A stretch of DNA of 64,000 bases from Candidatus Gallipaludibacter merdavium (lineage in GTDB: Bacteria > Bacteroidota > Bacteroidia > Bacteroidales > Paludibacteraceae), in the NCBI GenBank assembly GCA_017694875.1, contig JADIMG010000055.1:1-64000 (forward strand). Direction: 5' to 3'. Positions 44,277-53,364 of this stretch are shown piece after piece. Below the pieces are notes generated by a model. The model saw only the letters and a list, made by a program, of their open reading frames with translations, ran no database searches and had not been told where the DNA came from. Within the stretch, counting starts at the first letter, position 1. The number at the start of each line of letters is the position of its first letter. A program made the position numbers and the translations under genes.

Positions 44277-45002
44277 TTAGTTTTTGTCAATTTGTTTGGT
44301 GGTAAGCAATAGGAAGATAGCGCTTACCGACAGAAAATAAATGATGTCTCTCGAATCGACGATGCCCCTGCTGATGGATTTGTAATGGGCATGAAATCCA
44401 AAAGCTTGGATGGTTGTAACCGTCTCTCCGCTTGTAAAAAAGCTGCTTATCAGGTCAAAACCATAAAATAGGATAAAGCAAAGCAATAGTGCTATGATAA
44501 ATGCCACAATTTGGTTGCGTGTTAGTGAGGAAGCAAAGATTCCGATAGAGGTATTGATGCCAATCAGAAAGATAAGACCTATGTATGCTCCCCAGAAAGC
44601 GCCCCCGTCAATATTGCCTATGGGTTCAGCAATGCGGCTTACGGAAAAATAATACAGGCTGCATGGCAAGAGGGCGATAATTCCCAATAGCCAACTGGCA
44701 AAATACTTTCCCAGTACTATCTTGTAACGTGGAATAGGTGCTGTTTGGAGTAAGTCCCAAGTGCGGTTTTGCTTTTCTTCGGCAAACAGGCGCATGGTGA
44801 TAGCGGGGCACAGAAACATGAACAACCAAGGGGCCAACATGAACAAGCCATCGACTTGTGCATAACCGGAATCAAGAATATTGTAGGAACCAGGTATTAC
44901 CCATAGGAACAATCCCGTAACGAGCAAGAATAATCCGATTACGATATAGCCCGTTGCATTGCTGAAAAAGTAGCGGAGTTCTTTCTTGAATATCGTGTAC
45001 AT
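44277..45002 (-). CDS. gldF: GldF-like ABC-2 transporter permease
   Basis: The 241-residue inner-membrane protein has six hydrophobic segments and motifs of the GldF/NosY-like ABC-2 group: [21 protein letters not shown] at the start, [18 protein letters not shown] after the second segment, and [14 protein letters not shown] before the last. In gliding Bacteroidota it pairs with GldG and ATPase GldA; here metH lies 8 bases downstream and neither partner is adjacent. Bacteroides do not glide, so the role is likely export of an unknown compound. The start at 45002 was chosen because upstream codons include the promoter. Confidence 0.8.
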   Translation of the reverse strand: MYTIFKKELRYFFSNATGYIVIGLFLLVTGLFLWVIPGSYNILDSGYAQVDGLFMLAPWLFMFLCPAITMRLFAEEKQNRTWDLLQTAPIPRYKIVLGKYFASWLLGIIALLPCSLYYFSVSRIAEPIGNIDGGAFWGAYIGLIFLIGINTSIGIFASSLTRNQIVAFIIALLLCFILFYGFDLISSFFTSGETVTTIQAFGFHAHYKSISRGIVDSRDIIYFLSVSAIFLLLTTKQIDKN

Positions 45003-45018
45003 CAGCTTGTTGCTTTCT

Positions 45019-45049
45019 TTTGAAAATATGGTGTAAATAGTTATTTTTG
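45019..45049 (+). promoter_or_regulatory. Candidate promoter of the PagL-like gene
   Basis: TTTG (45019-45022) and TATTTTTG (45042-45049) are 19 bases apart. The box lies just before the start of the divergent gldF promoter region, so the two would interfere. Confidence 0.5.
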
Positions 45050-45055
45050 CAGTGC

Positions 45056-45087
45056 CAAAGGTACGACTAACTGAGCGAAAAGGCAAA
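45056..45087 (-). promoter_or_regulatory. Promoter of gldF
   Basis: On the minus strand TTTG (45087-45084) and TACCTTTG (45063-45056) are exactly 20 bases apart, 54 bases ahead of the gldF start. Confidence 0.8.
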
Positions 45088-45145
45088 TTTTAGAATTAAA
45101 AAGAAACCCGACGCCTGGCTTCTGTATGCAAATATCAATAGATTT

Positions 45146-46375
45146 ATGAAGATTAAACACTTGTTCCTCTTGCTCTTCTCCGTGGCTGGTGTCCAGCTGG
45201 CACTTGCTGACTGTTTTTATAAAGTGAAGGCTGAATATTTGATGGGGCAGATTATGCGCGGTACGCGTATTGACCCATTGATTGAGCGTCCGGTCATGGG
45301 AGCTGAGTTGGCGTTGGAATTTCAGCCGGAGGCAAGTCACCAGTGGATGATGGACTATAATCGGGCTTCATTGGGTGTTGCTGCAGCCTATTTGAATCTT
45401 GGCAATAATGAAAAGTTAGGCAATGCTTTTGCTCTCTATCCATATCTGAATATTCCATTGGTGCGTACTCCCCATTTTATTTTGGGGCTGAAACCGGGTG
45501 CAGGCATCAGTCTGGTTGACCGTTATTATGCTAACACATCCGACAATAGAACCTTGGGTATTCAAAATGCAGCCGAACCGCAAAACATTGCCAATTCCGC
45601 ATTTGGCTCGGTGCTGAATGTCTATTTTACGGGAGCCGTTACCATGGAGTTCCCCATTTCAAAAGGTTTCAGCCTGTCGGCTTCCTATGGTTGGAACCAT
45701 ATTTCCAATGGTAGTTTCATTCAGCCCAATAGTGGTATAAACATGTTTAACGCACAGGTGGGGCTGGTCTATTTTCCACATTATGAACAATACAGCCTGC
45801 CGGAGAAGACTCCCTCCGACCGTACCTATAAGCGCTTCAGCTTTGACGTCATAGCTTCCGGGGGTGCTCGTCAATTATATTATGTTGACAATAAGTTTTT
45901 CGGAATAGCATCCCTTTCGGTAGGGGCTTATTACCGTTGTGCCAAGATATTCCAAATTGGTTTGGGGGCGGATGCGTTCTATGATGGTGTATATGCCAAT
46001 GTCAATGCTGGTACGGCCGACAGAACATCGGCTTTCAAGTTTACCTATCTCGAAGAGTCGCGTGTAGAAAACTGTTTCCGTGCAGGATTGTCCGTCCGTC
46101 CGGAATTGGTCATCGGTCGTCTGACGGCAGGATTGCATTTTGGGGTGTATCTGTATGACCCGATAAAGAATCTGGAACCCTATAGCGAGGCACAGAAAGG
46201 CCCATTGAATAAAGGTATCTTTTATCGTTATGACATAAACAAGTCTGACGGCTGGCTATATACCCGTGCTTCATTGAAATATGAAGTAACCCCCCATCTG
46301 TTGCTCGCCATTGGGCTGAAAACCCATTTGCAACGGGCTGAGTTTATAGAATGGGGGATAGGCTACCGTTTCTAA
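45146..46375 (+). CDS. PagL-like acyloxyacyl hydrolase family barrel protein
   Basis: The 409-residue protein has a signal peptide (about 1-22) and reads as two barrel-like halves. The first half ends with GWNHISNGSFIQPNSGIN, the active-site region of PagL lipid A 3-O-deacylases (His185, Ser187). At the position where PagL has its catalytic Glu (14 residues after the His) this protein has Asn199. The second half (about 220-409) is another strand-rich domain ending IEWGIGYRF. It is more than twice as long as Pseudomonas PagL. Lipid A remodelling is a reasonable guess, not shown. Confidence 0.75.
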   Translation: MKIKHLFLLLFSVAGVQLALADCFYKVKAEYLMGQIMRGTRIDPLIERPVMGAELALEFQPEASHQWMMDYNRASLGVAAAYLNLGNNEKLGNAFALYPYLNIPLVRTPHFILGLKPGAGISLVDRYYANTSDNRTLGIQNAAEPQNIANSAFGSVLNVYFTGAVTMEFPISKGFSLSASYGWNHISNGSFIQPNSGINMFNAQVGLVYFPHYEQYSLPEKTPSDRTYKRFSFDVIASGGARQLYYVDNKFFGIASLSVGAYYRCAKIFQIGLGADAFYDGVYANVNAGTADRTSAFKFTYLEESRVENCFRAGLSVRPELVIGRLTAGLHFGVYLYDPIKNLEPYSEAQKGPLNKGIFYRYDINKSDGWLYTRASLKYEVTPHLLLAIGLKTHLQRAEFIEWGIGYRF

Positions 46376-46394
46376 TCCTGTTTATATGGGTTGT

Positions 46395-48545
46395 TTAGAT
46401 AATGTCAAAAAGCAGGCGTGCGTCTGTTTCGTTAATGCCGAATTGGCCTAATAATGGAATGTAGGATTCGAGTTGTGTATAAAAGATTTCCCTGTCATTC
46501 CCAGCCTTGTTTTCATAGATTGCTTTCGCTTTTTTGAGAATGTCCAAGCCTTTGGCCTGTTCTCCCATACACCAGAACTTAATACCAATATCCATAATGT
46601 TATCATATGTTTTGGCATTTTCCAGAAACATTTCCCAATATTTTTGTGCTTGTTGTGAATTGCCCGTTTCAAATGAGATATCACCGATGGTAAAGATGGC
46701 TGGTTGATATTCCGGATGTTCCCAATAGATTTTGAATGCCATCTGCAATGCCTCTTCCATACGGTTAAGTTGAATCAGACAGCGGCACATGCCTAATTCC
46801 GTTTTTTTGTCGTTGGGGGCAATTTCATTGAGTTGCTGATAGGTGTGCAAAGCTTTTTCATAATCGCCCAATTCAGCTTGTTTAATAGCCATGTGCTTGA
46901 GTGTCCACTTGTCGTTGGGTTGGAGCAGGTCAGCCTTTTCATAGGCAGCCAACGCTTCCTGGGCATTGGCGCCCTCCTTTTCAAATGCATAGCCTATTTT
47001 CTGATAGAGAGCGGCAGAAGGAGAGATGTTCTTGAATTTATTGTAAATGTAACTCGCAGCCGTGTAATGCCGTTGTTCAAAGATAAAATCAGCTATCTCC
47101 AATTGCATATTGTCGGTAAGGATATTTTCTTGGAACAGCAGAGAGTCGGGCCACGCAAGAGCATATTGCAATGGATTGTCTTTTTTAGGCGCCTTCTTGG
47201 GATACAACTGGAAAAAGCGGTATAAGTCCTGAATGTACTGATTGGCAGTTCTGGCCCATTTTTCTTCGGCAGATATTTTGTCCATACCTTCTGCCAATTG
47301 TTGTTCCAATTCCTGTCCGAGGTTTTCTTTCACCATTTGCTGTTGTTGCAAAGGCATTTGTTTTACTGTCAGGCAGAAAGAATATTTATCGGAATTGCAG
47401 AGTACACCATTTTTGATGAATGTCTCCAGAATTGTTTTTCCATTGTCCACAAAAAGGTCGGCAATATAGGTGTGCCGTTTGTCAAATGGCAGAAACCAGC
47501 GGTGGATAGCATGAAAGAACGGATGGTTCTTCAGTTCGGCGAAATTGGCGAAATAAACGTCAGCTCCGCTCATCTGCAATTCCCCGAATTCACGTATTTT
47601 CTTTTCCACATCACTGTCTTCGTTGATTTTGTTCCATGCAGGATTAAAATCGTCTTCCGTTTCCAGTTTGATATCCTTGAATCGGTTCTGCATCTTTTGT
47701 CCGACTTTCATCAATTCCGGCAAAATGTCAGTTTTGAGTTTTTCTGTTACCTGCGCTGTGCCCGTTGAACGGATAATTTGCTTGAGCAATGTTTTTATTT
47801 TGCCTAGCATACCGGTTTGTTCTGTAAGCGTATGCAGCAGTTCCATGCAGGAGGCATTGCCGGCAATCTTGTCTTTATGACGGATAATGGTAAAGCAGAT
47901 GGCTGTTAGTGCACGGATTTGCATATCATCATTTTGCTGCATGGCCGTTTGCACCAGCAGTGCCCATTTGGATTCTTCAAAATATCTCCACAGGCTCAAC
48001 CCAGTAGCCGTTACAGCCAAGCATTGTTCGTTGGCCGACAAAAGGTTTTGGGTAACCTGTTTATATAGCTCTATGGTGCTTTCATTATAAGGGGCTGTGA
48101 GCCACAGCTTATCGAAAAGCCAAACCAGTGCATCTTCGTATGTGGGACGCTCACAGAGTCCGTCAGCATAGTCTTGCAAGCGTTTTACAATGGTTTCATT
48201 ATCGATAGGATAGGTATATCTGTAATCCCTGATTTGCTGATATGGAAAAGTCTGTGCTTGATTGATGAATATCTCATCAAATAGTTGGTCAGCCAATTTG
48301 TAGGTCTCATTTTTGACCTTTTCAATTACTTGTGGGCGCAAAGGGTCACTGAAGCCTTCAATGAAATATTTTGCAATGAGGGCATAATCATTTTTAATGT
48401 CTTGAATAGTATTCCTAAAGGCATTAAGTTTGAATTGTTCTGCATATTCATCCAAATAAAGGAGTGCCAAATTGATGTGTCCTTGTTGGATGAACGAGTT
48501 GATTTTTTGTTGGGCTTGAGTGGTCTCTGTGCTATTTTTCAGCAT
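46395..48545 (-). CDS. Large TPR-containing protein
   Basis: The 716-residue protein has no signal peptide and appears cytoplasmic. The N-terminal 480 residues are helical with no family I recognise. The C-terminal part has TPR repeats at about 500-660 (IGYAFEKEGANAQEALAAYEKADLLQPND, GDYEKALHTYQQLNEIAPND, CRCLIQLNRMEEALQMAFKI). It starts 20 bases after the Crp/Fnr regulator gene and is probably co-transcribed with it. A scaffold role is likely. Confidence 0.78.
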   Translation of the reverse strand: MLKNSTETTQAQQKINSFIQQGHINLALLYLDEYAEQFKLNAFRNTIQDIKNDYALIAKYFIEGFSDPLRPQVIEKVKNETYKLADQLFDEIFINQAQTFPYQQIRDYRYTYPIDNETIVKRLQDYADGLCERPTYEDALVWLFDKLWLTAPYNESTIELYKQVTQNLLSANEQCLAVTATGLSLWRYFEESKWALLVQTAMQQNDDMQIRALTAICFTIIRHKDKIAGNASCMELLHTLTEQTGMLGKIKTLLKQIIRSTGTAQVTEKLKTDILPELMKVGQKMQNRFKDIKLETEDDFNPAWNKINEDSDVEKKIREFGELQMSGADVYFANFAELKNHPFFHAIHRWFLPFDKRHTYIADLFVDNGKTILETFIKNGVLCNSDKYSFCLTVKQMPLQQQQMVKENLGQELEQQLAEGMDKISAEEKWARTANQYIQDLYRFFQLYPKKAPKKDNPLQYALAWPDSLLFQENILTDNMQLEIADFIFEQRHYTAASYIYNKFKNISPSAALYQKIGYAFEKEGANAQEALAAYEKADLLQPNDKWTLKHMAIKQAELGDYEKALHTYQQLNEIAPNDKKTELGMCRCLIQLNRMEEALQMAFKIYWEHPEYQPAIFTIGDISFETGNSQQAQKYWEMFLENAKTYDNIMDIGIKFWCMGEQAKGLDILKKAKAIYENKAGNDREIFYTQLESYIPLLGQFGINETDARLLFDII

Positions 48546-48565
48546 GTGTGTATGGCTTTTGGAAT

Positions 48566-49270
48566 TTATCCCATTCGGCTTATTTTAACCAGTCTGTCGT
48601 AGTCGAGAATCTTTATTTTCCTTCCGTCAATGCTGATGATTTCTTCAGAAGCGAAATTGGAAAGGGTACGTATGGCATTTGATGCCGTCATATTTGACAA
48701 ATTGGCCAAATCTTCTCTGGACATATACATGCTGATGGTGGCTCCATCGGCTTCGAGTCCGTAACTTTTTTTCAATGAGAGCAATGCCTCTGCCAAACGT
48801 CCTCTAATATGTTTTTGTGTAAGGTTGACGGAACGTGCATCAGAGGCACCCAGGTCGGTGGCCAATTCCACCAAAAAGCGGTAGCAGAAATCTTTGTTAC
48901 TTTTGAGCAATCCAAGAAAAACGTCTTTGGGCAACATATAGACAATGGAAGGCTCAAAGGCGCAAACATTGGTGTTATAGTGCTCGTTGGCAATCATGGC
49001 CCTGTATCCGAAGTGTTCATAAGGTTTGAGCATACGGATAATTTGGTTACGGCTTCCCACTCCTTCCTTGAAAACTTTCACTTTACCTTTGATGAGTATC
49101 ATCATGTGTGTAGGGTCGTCTCCTTCGCAATGGATAAGTTGGTTCTTCTTGAAACTGTGTACAGTAAGATTTTGTTCAACCAAATTGCGTTCTGTTGCGG
49201 TGAGTACGCTCCATACGGGTGATACATCCCAAAGTCTTTCGTTTTCTATTGTAAGTTTTCTTGTTGCCAT
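48566..49270 (-). CDS. Crp/Fnr family transcriptional regulator
   Basis: The 234-residue protein has a cyclic-nucleotide-type beta-roll (about 25-140; GDDPTHMMILIKGKVKVF) and a winged HTH (about 165-228; MSREDLANLSNMTASNAIRTLSNF). No cluster of four cysteines is present, so it is not an oxygen-sensing FNR. The residues that bind cAMP phosphate in E. coli CRP are not obvious, so the effector is unknown. A consensus promoter lies about 105 bases upstream. Confidence 0.92.
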   Translation of the reverse strand: MATRKLTIENERLWDVSPVWSVLTATERNLVEQNLTVHSFKKNQLIHCEGDDPTHMMILIKGKVKVFKEGVGSRNQIIRMLKPYEHFGYRAMIANEHYNTNVCAFEPSIVYMLPKDVFLGLLKSNKDFCYRFLVELATDLGASDARSVNLTQKHIRGRLAEALLSLKKSYGLEADGATISMYMSREDLANLSNMTASNAIRTLSNFASEEIISIDGRKIKILDYDRLVKISRMG

Positions 49271-49627
49271 ACCTTAAAATAATAATGTCCTTTGTTTTTT
49301 ACCGCTTTGTCTTGTTGGGTGTTCTTCCTTTTTCTTTTAGAAGGTTGGACAGGGCAAAGTTTTTTTTGCTTTCGCAAAGGTAACTAAAAATATGATATGT
49401 GCCAAATCTTTTCATTGTTATGAATTCATGGTTATAAATAACCTTTGTTGTTGAAGGCTTTTGTGTTGTATAACATGTTTTTGTTTTTTAAAGATAGAAT
49501 ATTTGTGTTGTTAAAATTACTTTTGTAACTTGCGAAAAATATATCAGCTGTTTTTGGGAAAGGAGGTTAAAATAAACAGCTTGTTGTGTATCTGATATTT
49601 TTCGAACTGGATTACAATCACGACATT
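49271..49627. other. Divergent intergenic region between the Crp/Fnr gene and the TonB-receptor-like gene
   Basis: The region is AT-rich with several TTTGTTGT tracts. It carries the promoter of the regulator at 49375-49406 (minus). TACTTTTG at 49518-49525 is a -7 candidate for the rightward gene, without a clear -33 partner. No gene or structured RNA is apparent. Confidence 0.5.
49375..49406 (-). promoter_or_regulatory. Promoter of the Crp/Fnr regulator gene
   Basis: On the minus strand TTTG (49406-49403) and TACCTTTG (49382-49375) are exactly 20 bases apart. Confidence 0.82.
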
Positions 49628-52021
49628 ATGAAAGGACGAATATTGTATACTGTTGTATTTCTGTTTTCTTTCATGTTTTCATTGACTGCACAGCTGACTG
49701 TTTCTGGAGGTGTCACAGACCAGCAGGGGTATTCTATGACAGGAGTAAATGTGGTGTTGCTCTACATGGATTCAACGGTTTGTACGGGAACGGTAAGTGA
49801 TGCACATGGTCGTTTCTCCATAACAAAAGTATCGGCAGGGAGCTATATTTTGCGTTGCAGCATGGTGGGTTATGCCAATGTATGGCAAATGCTCGACATG
49901 GCAAAAGACACAGTATTGCCGGATATTGTCCTAAAAGAAGGTGTTGAATTGGAGGGGATTGCTGTGGAATCAGTTGTGAGACGTTCTTTTGCTACTCGTG
50001 ATGAAATCTATCTGACAAAAGATATCTTGGAAAAAAGTGTAACAGCACTTGATGCTGTCACGCAATTGCCTGAGTTCCGAAGAGTCGGGTGGAATGAAAT
50101 TGCCGCTTCAGATGATAGCCCCATGCTCATTGTTATAGACGACAGAATAGTCACAGCCGATGAGTTGCTTACCCTTGACCCTAGCAAGATTAAGAAAGTC
50201 ATCAGTCATAAAACCCCACCTTTACGTTACAAGAGTTATAATGTGCAGAGGGTGCTCGAAATAGTTACGGACAGACCCAGAGCACGTACCTATGACCTTA
50301 ACCTCATGACGAATGACAATTTTTTCACTTGGCTTGAATCCAGCGATTATGCATCGTTCATCTATAACGATTCCCTCAACCGGTTCGGACTCGATTATGG
50401 TTATATGTATCAGAATAACAGCTATTGCAATACACTTCCTGTACAAAATACAAATATTTACAGTTACATGCAAACCGACGGGCAATGGATTACCAATCAA
50501 TACCGCACATACAATATGCAACGCTTGAAATCCTCGCATACACCTAACATCTACTACCAGCGTTTTACCTCCGATTATACACTCATAGCAGACGTGAATT
50601 ACCAGGATGTATCATCTGTTGATAATCTCCCGACAGATATTGAAATTGCGACCCACACATCTGCTCCTAACTATGGAAAGGGACAAGACAGCCTTTTTAC
50701 GATAACACGTACAGCATCGGCTAATCTCTATTTTGCTTATGATTTTGGTAATGAACGCCAATTTGTTGTTGACATTATTGGGTCGTTCTCACAGTCAGAA
50801 CAGGATAACAATCTTTGGCGACAAATGAACACGCCAGACCCCACTATGGACTACAACTATACCACCACACTCAGCAATCTTACTTATTCGGCCATTGCTG
50901 AGGCCGGTTATTACAGGAAACTCTGGGGAGGTGAGTGGAACATTGGTGGAAAATACATGTACAAACGGCTCAATCAGATATATTCATTCCTTTCACAAGA
51001 TTTGGCCAGTCAACCATCTGAAACCTCAACCAAGCAATATTTCATGACAGAAGAATTGTACGCTGCGTATGAAAAAAACGGGAACAAGACGGGACTTTCC
51101 GGTTCGTTCCATTTGAACAACACCACTTATTGGCTGCAAGACACCACTTACAACTTCTTTATACCGACGTTCTCTCTTTATGCGAATCATAATTTTTCCA
51201 ACACATTGTCACTTAGTGCTTCTACCTCCCTCTTCTTTAGCGCTCCCGATTTGAGCGACCTCAGTAATGCGGCTTCTTTCAAAGACAAATATTTCATCAT
51301 GATAGGTAACCCGCATCTCAAGCCGAGTTATGGTACTCAGACATCCATCCGGATGAACTTATCCAATAAAAAAGGAACTTTTTCATATATGCCGTTTCTT
51401 AACTTTATTTACCGCAAAAATCATAACGTACCTATGATTTACAATAAAAACGAAATGTTTTACTATCAGTCGCTCCCGACAAAACATTATTATGATGCAA
51501 TGTGGGGGAATGTGCTGATGTGGAGGCCACTCAAGTGGTTGGAATGGCGTTCTTCTGTTTTTGTAGGCTACCAGAATTTTGCTACTGTCAATAATGGTTA
51601 TGGCAATTTCTTTTTTACAGAATACCATTTTCTTACATTCCGCCCTAAACAGTTCAACATACGACTTCACATGGAAAAAGTGTTTGCCAATAACGTCATT
51701 GACAACTACCATAATATGTTGGGGGACATGGGCTATAGATTTCCGACCAATTTCGGTATAGATGTTTCTTGGTCCAATAATATTTGGACTTTGCGTTGTA
51801 ACTACATGTACGTAGGTGAGGCACTATTGCAGAGTACAACACCCGCTTTCCGATACGATGAACACGGAAACTATTTTAATAGTTCACATGTCATATTCGT
51901 AGGGGCAACTTATCATTTCCACTACGGAGATATGCAACAGCGTAACACTAAAAAACGCATCAACAACGCAGACAACGACAGTGGAATCATTTCTTCTAAC
52001 AAGAATCTACTTGATTTGTAA
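49628..52021 (+). CDS. TonB-dependent-receptor-like outer membrane beta-barrel protein
   Basis: The 797-residue protein has a signal peptide (cut near LTAQ, about 22) and an N-terminal carboxypeptidase-regulatory-like domain (about 24-105; SGGVTDQQGYSMTGVNV, DAHGRFSITKVSAGSY). A plug-like region (VLEKSVTALDAVTQLPEFRR, about 130-200) and a long barrel follow (outer membrane beta-barrel 3 family). It is shorter than SusC proteins and has no SusD neighbour. The ATG at 49628 gives the signal peptide. The ligand is unknown; it stands alone opposite a Crp/Fnr regulator that may control it. Confidence 0.83.
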   Translation: MKGRILYTVVFLFSFMFSLTAQLTVSGGVTDQQGYSMTGVNVVLLYMDSTVCTGTVSDAHGRFSITKVSAGSYILRCSMVGYANVWQMLDMAKDTVLPDIVLKEGVELEGIAVESVVRRSFATRDEIYLTKDILEKSVTALDAVTQLPEFRRVGWNEIAASDDSPMLIVIDDRIVTADELLTLDPSKIKKVISHKTPPLRYKSYNVQRVLEIVTDRPRARTYDLNLMTNDNFFTWLESSDYASFIYNDSLNRFGLDYGYMYQNNSYCNTLPVQNTNIYSYMQTDGQWITNQYRTYNMQRLKSSHTPNIYYQRFTSDYTLIADVNYQDVSSVDNLPTDIEIATHTSAPNYGKGQDSLFTITRTASANLYFAYDFGNERQFVVDIIGSFSQSEQDNNLWRQMNTPDPTMDYNYTTTLSNLTYSAIAEAGYYRKLWGGEWNIGGKYMYKRLNQIYSFLSQDLASQPSETSTKQYFMTEELYAAYEKNGNKTGLSGSFHLNNTTYWLQDTTYNFFIPTFSLYANHNFSNTLSLSASTSLFFSAPDLSDLSNAASFKDKYFIMIGNPHLKPSYGTQTSIRMNLSNKKGTFSYMPFLNFIYRKNHNVPMIYNKNEMFYYQSLPTKHYYDAMWGNVLMWRPLKWLEWRSSVFVGYQNFATVNNGYGNFFFTEYHFLTFRPKQFNIRLHMEKVFANNVIDNYHNMLGDMGYRFPTNFGIDVSWSNNIWTLRCNYMYVGEALLQSTTPAFRYDEHGNYFNSSHVIFVGATYHFHYGDMQQRNTKKRINNADNDSGIISSNKNLLDL

Positions 52022-52124
52022 TATTAAGATGACCACATCTTTCGAAACAGATTAACAAAACGGGATAAGGCAAAGAGGAGTTCTATGTTTTATGGTGTGC
52101 TTTGCATGTTTTTTTGACCTGATG

Positions 52125-52156
52125 TTTGGGTGCTTGTTTCCTTTTTTTTACTTTTG
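52125..52156 (+). promoter_or_regulatory. Promoter of the DUF4494-yggS-recQ genes
   Basis: TTTG (52125-52128) and TACTTTTG (52149-52156) are exactly 20 bases apart, 25 bases ahead of the DUF4494 start. Confidence 0.82.
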
Positions 52157-52181
52157 CGTGCATTTAAAAATAAGAGTAGTT

Positions 52182-52649
52182 ATGACAAACAATTGGTTTG
52201 AGTGTAAAATCAAATATGAGAAAACACTCGAGGAGGGAAAGATACAGAAAGTCAATGAATCGTATTTGGTATTTGCCTTTTCGTTTACAGATGCGGAAGC
52301 ACGCATTATTGAGGAGATGAAGCCTTTTATCAGTGGTGAGTTTGAAGTGGCAAATATCAAGAAAGTGCGTCTGTGGGAATTGTTTGATGATGGTGAGGGT
52401 GACCGTTGGTACCGTTGCAAGGTATATCTGATTACCCTTGATGAGGAAAGCGGAACGGAAAAGAAAAAGGGAATCAGTGTATTGGTTCATGCATCGAACG
52501 TAAAGGAAGCGTGGGATGTATTGACCAAGGGCATGGATGGTACATTGAGCGACTACGAGGTGGCTGCGATTGTAGAAACACCGTTGATGGACGTTTATCG
52601 TGATATGGTAGCACCTGAAGCTGCCGCAACGGGGGTTCAATTGGCATAG
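52182..52649 (+). CDS. DUF4494 protein
   Basis: This 155-residue cytoplasmic protein belongs to DUF4494, a Bacteroidota family. NWFECKIKYEKTLEEGKIQKVNE opens it and ALVHASNVKEAWDVLTKGM-like segments follow (SVLVHASNVKEAWDVL), with an acidic middle (LFDDGEGDRWYRCKV). The family has no known function. The start at 52182 excludes 30 codons that run through the promoter. yggS follows 22 bases later and recQ after that. Confidence 0.87.
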   Translation: MTNNWFECKIKYEKTLEEGKIQKVNESYLVFAFSFTDAEARIIEEMKPFISGEFEVANIKKVRLWELFDDGEGDRWYRCKVYLITLDEESGTEKKKGISVLVHASNVKEAWDVLTKGMDGTLSDYEVAAIVETPLMDVYRDMVAPEAAATGVQLA

Positions 52650-52671
52650 AGAAACAAAAGCAATTTTTGAT

Positions 52672-53346
52672 ATGGATATAGCACAACATCTGAAGGAGAT
52701 ACGTGCCGGATTGCCCCAAGAGGTAAAGCTGGTTTGCGTCTCCAAATTTCATCCGGTTTCAGCAATTCTAGAAGCTTATGAAGCCGGTGCACGCATATTT
52801 GGTGAGAGCCGTGTACAGGAAATGTGTGCAAAATACGAGGAACTCCACGAAAAGGAAGATATCCAATGGCACTTTATCGGTCATTTGCAAACCAACAAAA
52901 TCAAGAATATCGTTCCGTTTGTCCACTTGATTCATGGTGTCGATTCTCCCCATTTGTTGGAGGCTATCAACAAAGAGGCGGCTAAAGTAGGACGTATTGT
53001 CAATTGTCTTTTGCAGGCGCACATAGCCACAGAGGAAACCAAATTCGGTTTCTCCGATGAGGAACTGCTCGAATATGTCGCTACCGGCGAATGGAGAAAT
53101 TTGCCTTATGTGCGCGTGTGTGGACTGATGGGAATGGCCAGCAACACAGACAATGAGGAGCAGGTACGTGCAGAATTCCATCACCTGAGAGAATTGTTCT
53201 TGAAAATCAAGAACAACTATTTTACCAATGTGGCGTCGTTCAAGGAATTGTCTATGGGCATGTCGCACGATTATCAGATTGCCATATCGGAGGGCAGTAC
53301 AATGGTGCGTATCGGTACAGCCATTTTTGGAGAGCGGGTCTATTAG
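52672..53346 (+). CDS. YggS family PLP-binding protein
   Basis: The 224-residue protein is a single alanine-racemase-like TIM barrel that binds pyridoxal phosphate, with Lys25 in CVSKFHP as the Schiff-base lysine. FGESRVQE, WHFIGHLQTNK (about 62-72) and LSMGMSHDYQIAI (about 192-204) are family signatures. It helps keep PLP balanced in the cell and has no strong enzyme activity in studied homologues. recQ starts 18 bases downstream. Confidence 0.95.
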   Translation: MDIAQHLKEIRAGLPQEVKLVCVSKFHPVSAILEAYEAGARIFGESRVQEMCAKYEELHEKEDIQWHFIGHLQTNKIKNIVPFVHLIHGVDSPHLLEAINKEAAKVGRIVNCLLQAHIATEETKFGFSDEELLEYVATGEWRNLPYVRVCGLMGMASNTDNEEQVRAEFHHLRELFLKIKNNYFTNVASFKELSMGMSHDYQIAISEGSTMVRIGTAIFGERVY

Positions 53347-53364
53347 TCCGCTGGCGGATGTGCA

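Noticed and set aside
49628-52021. SusC-type receptor of a polysaccharide utilisation locus
   Set aside because: Shorter than SusC and no SusD gene beside it.
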